This document shows, one piece after another, positions 22,876-27,600 of a stretch of 27,600 bases of DNA. The stretch is from Promethearchaeota archaeon (GTDB lineage Archaea > Asgardarchaeota > Lokiarchaeia > Sigynarchaeales > SOKP01), in the NCBI GenBank assembly GCA_019894735.1, contig JAGXOB010000023.1:1-27600 (forward strand), read 5' to 3'. Numbering within the stretch: the first letter of the stretch is position 1; each line of letters begins with the position of its first letter. The notes under the pieces were generated by a model. It was not told the DNA's origin and searched no databases. It was given only the letters and a program-made list of their open reading frames with translations. The translations under genes were made by a program, and so were the position numbers.

Positions 22876-24384
22876 TCATTCCTCCAAACCGTTTACAATT
22901 TTTGGTACCGCAGCCTCATCCATATCTTCAGCTTTGCGAAAATCATCGTAATTACGAGATGATATGATTTTGAAATATTTCTCCAATTTCTCTTCAACAT
23001 CTTTAGAAATTCCGGGTCCTTTTTGAGTATCAAGAATAGTATCAACCTTCTCTTTTGCTCTGAGTATGATATCTTTCGCCCCATTTCTTTGCCATGTGCC
23101 TCTACGGTCTCTATCAGCTAATTTTGGAACATATAACTCCTTTCGGATGTTTTTGGATGTGTGTTTTAACATCAAATAATTCTTACCTTCAGATGCAACT
23201 TTTGTAATTTCATCAATGGCAATGCTTTCATCATCAACTCTAATACCATTAAATCCTCGTTTTACGATATCTATCAATTCGTCGTCGATAACCAGTAATT
23301 CTAACGCTTCTGCTAAAGAAGACTCATAAGTTCCAGCACAAGTAATGTAATTTATTCCTGCGTTAGCAGCACAAAACAACGTCATGAACCTTTCATATCC
23401 ATTTTGAATATCAAAACATTTAGATTCAGTTACTAAACCCGGACCCCTTGAAGGGATGTTGTAATAGCGCGCTAATTGTGCCACTCCAATCGTAATTAAT
23501 CCCGTCTCAATCGATCCCCATGCAACATTACCTGTTGGTGGATCCATCGGTGCGTTCATCGTTGAATAAAAGACTGGACAACCTGGGTTGATAAGTTGGG
23601 TAAGCGTTATTGAAGATAAGGTTTCCATATTTGACTGAATAAGTAATCCTGCTAGTGTTACTGGAGCCGTTGCGCCAGCACTCGCAGCTGGAGCAATAAT
23701 CGTTGGTTGATTGTGTTTTGCAAACACAAATAAACCATTTAACTGTAATTTGTTTAAAATTAGTGGACTAACTGGATTAAAAAAACCAACCAAACGTGGC
23801 TTTTTTATAAGTTCTTCTTTTCCTTCAACTATGATTGAAACAAGATTCATCATATCTTGGGAGGCTACACGACCCAAACACCCTAAACCATATGGTTTGC
23901 TACTGTGTGTTGCCCACGCTTTTATAACGTGATAATGCAACTCTAAATATGGAACATCGTTCGGCCACACATCAGTATGCGAACACATTATGTTTTTCAA
24001 GGTATCTACAATGCGAATTTGTTTAATATTATCTTCCAAAATTGTTTTCCGAACTCCTTTTTTATTGGAAGAATCGTATATTTTAACGGGGGTCCCCACG
24101 GTTGCGAAGTTTACGCTTTTAGTATTTACTTCAAAGTTAAAAGATCCATCAGAACCCCATAAAGTAAATTTATTTGGCACATGTTTAAGTTGTTCAGTGA
24201 TTAATTCTTCAGGAAATTTCACATTACAAGTAGAATTATCTACAATTGCCCCATTTTCCTTTAAGAGATCACGAGCTTCTTCAGACTCGACTTTAACTCC
24301 TATTTTTTCTAGAAGTTTTAACGATTCTCCATGTATAAGTGCAATTTCATCTTTTTCTAATACTTCAAGTTTATTCAGTTTCAT
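22876..24384 (-). CDS. MttB-superfamily corrinoid-dependent methyltransferase, non-pyrrolysine (copy A)
   Basis: A 502-aa TIM-barrel methyltransferase of the MttB superfamily (COG5598 type), which moves a methyl group from a quaternary amine or similar compound to a corrinoid protein. Recognisable are the N-terminal helices with LLEKIGVKV, FATVGTPVKIYD, the CSHTDVWPNDVPY stretch, APAASAGATAPVTLAGLL, IPSRGPGLVTESK, and NAGINYITCAGTYESSLAEALELLV with IDDEL. The frame has no in-frame amber codon, so it is the pyrrolysine-free type, like glycine-betaine, proline-betaine or carnitine methyltransferases. It is more than half identical by eye to copy B (25171-26703) over the full length. It is divergent from the corrinoid gene and translationally coupled to the PLP enzyme downstream. 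The methyl donor is not readable from sequence. Confidence 0.88.
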   Translation of the reverse strand: MKLNKLEVLEKDEIALIHGESLKLLEKIGVKVESEEARDLLKENGAIVDNSTCNVKFPEELITEQLKHVPNKFTLWGSDGSFNFEVNTKSVNFATVGTPVKIYDSSNKKGVRKTILEDNIKQIRIVDTLKNIMCSHTDVWPNDVPYLELHYHVIKAWATHSSKPYGLGCLGRVASQDMMNLVSIIVEGKEELIKKPRLVGFFNPVSPLILNKLQLNGLFVFAKHNQPTIIAPAASAGATAPVTLAGLLIQSNMETLSSITLTQLINPGCPVFYSTMNAPMDPPTGNVAWGSIETGLITIGVAQLARYYNIPSRGPGLVTESKCFDIQNGYERFMTLFCAANAGINYITCAGTYESSLAEALELLVIDDELIDIVKRGFNGIRVDDESIAIDEITKVASEGKNYLMLKHTSKNIRKELYVPKLADRDRRGTWQRNGAKDIILRAKEKVDTILDTQKGPGISKDVEEKLEKYFKIISSRNYDDFRKAEDMDEAAVPKIVNGLEE

Positions 24385-24433
24385 TTTTCTTCAACTTCGA
24401 AATTCAACAAGATGAGTAATTCTAAGCTATTAT

Positions 24434-24454
24434 AACCAATGGTTTATGATAAAC
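24434..24454. promoter_or_regulatory. Overlapping palindromes in the shared methyltransferase control region
   Basis: AACCAATGGTT (24434-24444) and GTTTATGATAAAC (24442-24454) are both perfect dyads around a central base and overlap by three bases. The first overlaps the TATA-like GGTTATAATAG that would drive the minus-strand MttB gene. The plus-strand corrinoid gene has its own TATA-like TATATCATAT at 24471-24480. The region sits between divergent genes of one pathway, the usual place for a common regulator. Confidence 0.45.
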
Positions 24455-24515
24455 TTTTTTTTCAAGTGATTATATCATATTACAGAAAAAACATATTATG
24501 TGAGCTGGGAATTAA

Positions 24516-25163
24516 GTGTCTATTAAAGAGAAAATTAAAGAACTGGTTGTTGAATGGGATTCTGAAGGATTGAAGAATTATTGCCAATCTATTCTACAAA
24601 GTAATGAAGCTACGGCTTCAAATTTATTAGAAATCATCGGGGATGTTATGAAGTTTGTAGGAGATCAGTTTGAAGAGGAAGAAATCTTTCTTCCTGAGCT
24701 AATTGGTTCTGCTGAGACTGTGAAAGTCGCTATTGACGAAGTGTTAGATCCTGCAATTAGAACTGCTGGAGAGGAAAAAAAAACGATGGGAAAAGTGGTG
24801 ATAGGGACTGTCGAAAGTGATGTTCATAGTATTGGTAAAGATCTTGTTGGCTCCTTTCTATTTTCTAATGGATTTGAGGTTTACAATTTAGGTGTAGAAG
24901 TTACCGCAGATCAATTTATTACTAAAGCCGAAGAAGTAGGTGCAGATGTCATAGGCTTATCATCTCTGTTAACAATGTCAATGGATTTTCAGAAGCAAGT
25001 AATTGAAGAACTTAATAATAGAGGTTTGAGAGATAAATATAAGGTTATTGTAGGGGGGTCTCCTACTTCAGAAGATTGGGCAGAACAAATAGGTGCTGAC
25101 GGATGGGCTGATGACGCGATTGAAGCCGTAGAATTAATAAAGCATATAATGAAAAAAAGGTGA
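24516..25163 (+). CDS. Corrinoid protein of the MttC/MtbC family
   Basis: A 215-aa methyl-carrying corrinoid protein. Residues 1-85 form the helical cap domain (PELIGSAETVKVAIDEVLDPA). From about 90 a Rossmann-like B12 domain follows, with the base-off/His-on motif ESDVHSIGKDLV (100-111) carrying Asp102, His104 (lower axial ligand) and Gly107, then SSLLTMSM, VIVGGSP and ADGWADDA. All the expected binding residues are present, so it should bind cobalamin. The start is GTG, as no in-frame ATG precedes the cap domain; Shine-Dalgarno support is weak. The stop is eight bases before the MttB copy B start, whose AGGTGA ribosome site overlaps this stop, so the two are made together. It probably serves both MttB copies, since no second corrinoid gene is present. 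Confidence 0.93.
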   Translation: MSIKEKIKELVVEWDSEGLKNYCQSILQSNEATASNLLEIIGDVMKFVGDQFEEEEIFLPELIGSAETVKVAIDEVLDPAIRTAGEEKKTMGKVVIGTVESDVHSIGKDLVGSFLFSNGFEVYNLGVEVTADQFITKAEEVGADVIGLSSLLTMSMDFQKQVIEELNNRGLRDKYKVIVGGSPTSEDWAEQIGADGWADDAIEAVELIKHIMKKR

Positions 25164-25170
25164 ATTAAGT

Positions 25171-26703
25171 ATGAAATTAAAAAAAATTGAAGTTTTTACA
25201 AAGGATGAACTCGAAGCAATTCATTCTGCGTCGATGACATTATTATCTGAAGTCGGAATAAAAGTTGATGCAAAAGATGCTAGAGATCTTTTAAAAGAAG
25301 GAGGTGCTGAATCAGACGAGAAAACCAACTTTGTAAAATTCCCGGAATCTCTTGTAAAAGAGAAATTAAAAACGGTTCCAAATTCATTTATATTATACGG
25401 TCCTGATGGCTCATTCAATTTTGAAGTTAATACAACTACAACTCAATTTGCAACAATCGGAACACCGGTAAAAATATACGATCCTTCCAATAAAAATGGA
25501 GTTCGGAAATCAGTTTTAGCAGACACGATTGAGCAAATTAAAATTATAGATAGTTTAGAAAATATCATGTGTTCGCACATCGATGTGTGGCCAAATGATG
25601 TATCCTATATAACGATTCATTCTGAATGTATTTATCAATGGGTAAAAAACACAAAAAAGCCATACGGACTTGGATGCTTGGGAAGTTTAGCTTCCCAAGA
25701 TATGATGAACATGGCGTCAATTATTGTAGGTGGAGATGAAGAATTAATTGCAAATCCTCGGTTTGTTGGTTTTATGAACCCAACAAGTCCTTTGCATTTA
25801 CCTAAAATAATGACAAATGGTTTTCAGGTATTCACTAAGTATAAACAGCCGACTATTATAGCACCTGAAGCTTTAGCTGGCGCTTCTGCTCCCGTTACAT
25901 TAGCGGGTTTAGTAACTCAAACCAACGCTGAGATCGTGGGAAGTGCTGTTGTATCACAAATCTTCAATCCTGGAGCACCAGTGTTTTTTGGCACGGTTTC
26001 TCATATAACTGACATGCGTTCAGGGAATTCGGCAATGGGTTCTGTAGAGATGGGATTAATAACTGCTGGAATTGCACAACTAGCTCGGTTTTACAAGATT
26101 CCTTCTCGTGGACCTGGAGCTGGAACGGATTCTAAGTTGCTAGATTTACAAAACGGATACGAGCGTTTACAAACATTAATGCTTGCGGCTCAAGCTGGGG
26201 TGAATTATATCACATGTGCGGGTACCTATGAAGCTACTCTGGTTGAAGCCTTAGAGCTTCTGGTCATTGACGATGATTTAGTTGGTATGGTAAAAAGAGC
26301 GCTTGAAGGAATTACGGTTAACGAAGATACCATTGCTTTAGAAGTAATAAAGAAAGTGGCTACAAGTGAAAAAAAAGGAGTAAATTTTCTTGCAGAATCG
26401 CATACGAGAAAACATATGAGATCAGAATTGTATATGCCCCGATTAGCTGACAGGTCCAGACGTTCAACTTGGTTGAAGAAAGGCGCGAAAGATATAATTG
26501 AGAGAGCAAGAGAAAAAGTAGATAACATTCTTGAGGACCATCAACCAAATATATTAGAGAAAAATATCGAGGATGACTTGTTGAAGTATATGAAAAAAGT
26601 AGAAGCGAGAACATTCGACGATTATAGGAAAGCAGAAGGGTTGATGGTGGACAGTATTACATTACCTGATGGTATCGAAATAAAAGAAAAGGAGTATTTA
26701 TAA
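25171..26703 (+). CDS. MttB-superfamily corrinoid-dependent methyltransferase, non-pyrrolysine (copy B)
   Basis: A 510-aa paralogue of copy A with the same landmarks: FATIGTPVKIYD, CSHIDVWPNDVSY, APEALAGASAPVTLAGLV, IPSRGPGAGTDSK and AGVNYITCAGTYEATLVEALELLV. No amber codon interrupts it. Differences from copy A cluster in the central barrel loops, for example NPGAPVFFGTVSHITDMRSG versus the NPGCPVFYSTMNAPMDPPTG stretch, which are likely to line the substrate pocket, so the two copies may accept different methyl donors. Copy B also has an extra Lys-rich pair after KKVATSE and a longer C-terminus. It is translationally linked to the corrinoid gene upstream. A corrinoid-to-cofactor methyltransferase and a reductive activator, both needed for a working cycle, are not in the window. 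Confidence 0.9.
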   Translation: MKLKKIEVFTKDELEAIHSASMTLLSEVGIKVDAKDARDLLKEGGAESDEKTNFVKFPESLVKEKLKTVPNSFILYGPDGSFNFEVNTTTTQFATIGTPVKIYDPSNKNGVRKSVLADTIEQIKIIDSLENIMCSHIDVWPNDVSYITIHSECIYQWVKNTKKPYGLGCLGSLASQDMMNMASIIVGGDEELIANPRFVGFMNPTSPLHLPKIMTNGFQVFTKYKQPTIIAPEALAGASAPVTLAGLVTQTNAEIVGSAVVSQIFNPGAPVFFGTVSHITDMRSGNSAMGSVEMGLITAGIAQLARFYKIPSRGPGAGTDSKLLDLQNGYERLQTLMLAAQAGVNYITCAGTYEATLVEALELLVIDDDLVGMVKRALEGITVNEDTIALEVIKKVATSEKKGVNFLAESHTRKHMRSELYMPRLADRSRRSTWLKKGAKDIIERAREKVDNILEDHQPNILEKNIEDDLLKYMKKVEARTFDDYRKAEGLMVDSITLPDGIEIKEKEYL

Positions 26704-26740
26704 CCCTTATTTTATTCACTAATATTTTTCAACTTTCTTT

Positions 26741-27454
26741 CTAATCGATGTTTTTTTTATCAACGAGATTCTTAAAAAGGGCTAGTAAATCTATTTTTAT
26801 CATTATATACATGACAATAATAATTAAATATAGAGATACAATACTTAAAATCCAACTTTCTCCTCCTAATAAGTTGCAAATACTGAATAGGTTATAGGAA
26901 AAAATTAGCATCAAACCCAATTTACCTAACCAACACCAAAAAATAGTCTTTAGAAAGCTATATTTAATAATTCCAAGGGGTATTGTTATAAAATCATCAT
27001 TTAAAGGCGTAAGACCAAATATAAATATCAAAAGGGGTGCGGCCCTTGGGTGTTCAATTAAGAATAATTGGTATTTCTTCAAATTCTGACTCCGTTCTTC
27101 AGAGATTAATGCTGAAACCCCTCTACCTACGACATATCCTCCAATTTCTCCAATCATACATCCTAAACTAGCGATAAAAGCGACAAGAATAGGAATGAAA
27201 GGATTCATTTGTAAGAAGGGCAAAGAGCTAAAACATACTACAAAAGTATAAGGGGTAGGAATTGGTAACAGGTTCCCAATCAAACAAACTAGGAATGTTA
27301 TAATTAACCCTGAAGCTAAATCCTGAAATTGGGGATATTTAGATATATTCTCAATAATTTCTCGATGGGATTCATTTATTAAGAAATCAATCGAAACGAT
27401 GGTAACGATAATGAGTAAGACTACAAAAACAAGATCTATTCGCTTTAGTTTCAT
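26741..27454 (-). CDS. DedA/VTT (SNARE-associated) family membrane protein
   Basis: A 237-aa polytopic membrane protein. The first helix (about 8-27) is followed by the VTT domain: NLLPIPTPYTFVV re-entrant segment (61-73), the EIGGYVVGRG motif (103-112), a cytosolic stretch with RSQNLKKYQLFLIEHPRAAPLLIF, then FGLTPLNDDFITIPLG, and further helices to residue 225. Bacterial DedA and eukaryotic TMEM41B/VMP1 relatives act as lipid scramblases or in membrane homeostasis, so a lipid-related role is reasonable, though the exact activity here is inferred. The family's common (F/Y)xxRxxP acid/basic site is modified to FGLTPLNDD, with acidic Asp-Asp kept. It converges with MttB copy B and may follow the gene fragment at the right edge on the same strand. 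Confidence 0.8.
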   Translation of the reverse strand: MKLKRIDLVFVVLLIIVTIVSIDFLINESHREIIENISKYPQFQDLASGLIITFLVCLIGNLLPIPTPYTFVVCFSSLPFLQMNPFIPILVAFIASLGCMIGEIGGYVVGRGVSALISEERSQNLKKYQLFLIEHPRAAPLLIFIFGLTPLNDDFITIPLGIIKYSFLKTIFWCWLGKLGLMLIFSYNLFSICNLLGGESWILSIVSLYLIIIVMYIMIKIDLLALFKNLVDKKNID

Positions 27455-27492
27455 TTAAACCAAATCATATAATTATTGCTTATTCCTAAAAA

Positions 27493-27600
27493 TTAAGGTA
27501 AAGTGAATATCACAATGAAAATGCTTGCAACAACACTAGCAAAAAGCAAGAAAATTAATATCATTCCATTTCTATTGAGTTTTTTTTTCCTTTTATTAAC
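27493..27600 (-). CDS. C-terminal fragment of a membrane protein entering from the right edge
   Basis: An open minus-strand frame from the window edge encodes 35 residues: a very basic stretch (NKRKKKLNRNG) followed by a clean hydrophobic helix (MILIFLLFASVVASIFIVIF) ending TLP and a TAA stop, which fits the positive-inside rule. It ends 38 bases before the DedA-like gene, so it would be the upstream gene of that operon. A plus-strand frame starting at 27515 also reads as a signal-peptide-like N-terminus in the same bases; the minus reading is preferred for its charge layout and operon fit, but only modestly. Confidence 0.4.
   Translation of the reverse strand, partial: VNKRKKKLNRNGMILIFLLFASVVASIFIVIFTLP

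Noticed and set aside
23990..24415. 141-codon plus-strand open frame
   Set aside because: It lies antisense inside the clearly coding MttB copy A, has a Ser/Phe/Thr-rich composition typical of shadow frames, and resembles no protein family.
22876..26703. Pyrrolysine-type trimethylamine methyltransferase reading of the MttB homologues
   Set aside because: Both genes run full length with no in-frame amber codon, so they belong to the pyrrolysine-free part of the superfamily.
27515..27600. Plus-strand start of a secreted protein (MKMLATTLAKSKK then a hydrophobic run) at the right edge
   Set aside because: It overlaps a minus-strand frame with a better basic-then-hydrophobic layout and operon position; T-rich DNA makes both strands look hydrophobic. 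Sequence beyond the edge would decide.
1..27600. CRISPR array, insertion sequence, tRNA or rRNA gene
   Set aside because: I found no spaced direct repeats, transposase-like protein, terminal inverted repeats around a gene, or cloverleaf-like stretch with CCA-adjacent stems in the intergenic regions.

Overview
The window is strongly AT-rich and archaeal. Core membrane-lipid genes (mevalonate kinase tail, isopentenyl phosphate kinase, type 2 IPP isomerase, prenyltransferase, geranylgeranyl reductase) sit near eukaryote-like signalling parts: a roadblock domain fused to a Rab/Ras-type GTPase, and two seven-helix membrane proteins ending in longin-like domains. Together with an archaeal SelB-like factor and MttB-type corrinoid methyltransferases, this points to an Asgard archaeon (Promethearchaeota), probably Lokiarchaeia-like. 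That placement is inferred from gene content; no rRNA or marker tree is available here.

Layout. (1) 1-4996: an isoprenoid/ether-lipid block as two convergent operons. The plus operon is mevalonate kinase (partial), IPK, IDI-2; the minus operon is geranylgeranyl reductase, polyprenyl diphosphate synthase, UbiX-type flavin prenyltransferase. UbiX among IPK and IDI-2 fits the archaeal mevalonate route, whose UbiD-like decarboxylase needs prenylated FMN. (2) 5222-9655: a cytosolic GH38 alpha-mannosidase convergent with an alkaline-phosphatase-superfamily phosphodiesterase. (3) 9767-16682: an aSelBL translation-factor homologue with a ruined GTPase site, a SPPY-type DNA methyltransferase, an unrecognised 288-aa protein, the roadblock-GTPase fusion, two tandem paralogous miniproteins (48 and 54 aa), and a 641-aa N6-adenine methyltransferase with a zinc ribbon. 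No restriction nuclease is visible. (4) 16786-20078: TrmO-like tRNA methyltransferase, two tandem 7TM-longin proteins and a small helical protein. (5) 20204-26703: a GPH-type transporter, a Cys/Met-metabolism PLP enzyme coupled to one MttB homologue, and a divergent corrinoid protein plus second MttB homologue. This looks like one methyl-transfer module read from a shared control region containing palindromes. (6) 26741-27600: a DedA/VTT membrane protein and a fragment at the edge.

Starts are mixed: several lipid genes use TTG, the corrinoid gene GTG, and many genes have short or no leaders behind TATA-like boxes. The strongest candidates for something not well described are the 7TM-longin tandem pair, the miniprotein pair, and the methyltransferase/PLP-lyase module. 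Two promoters also carry a near-perfect Shine-Dalgarno sequence with no start codon behind it.
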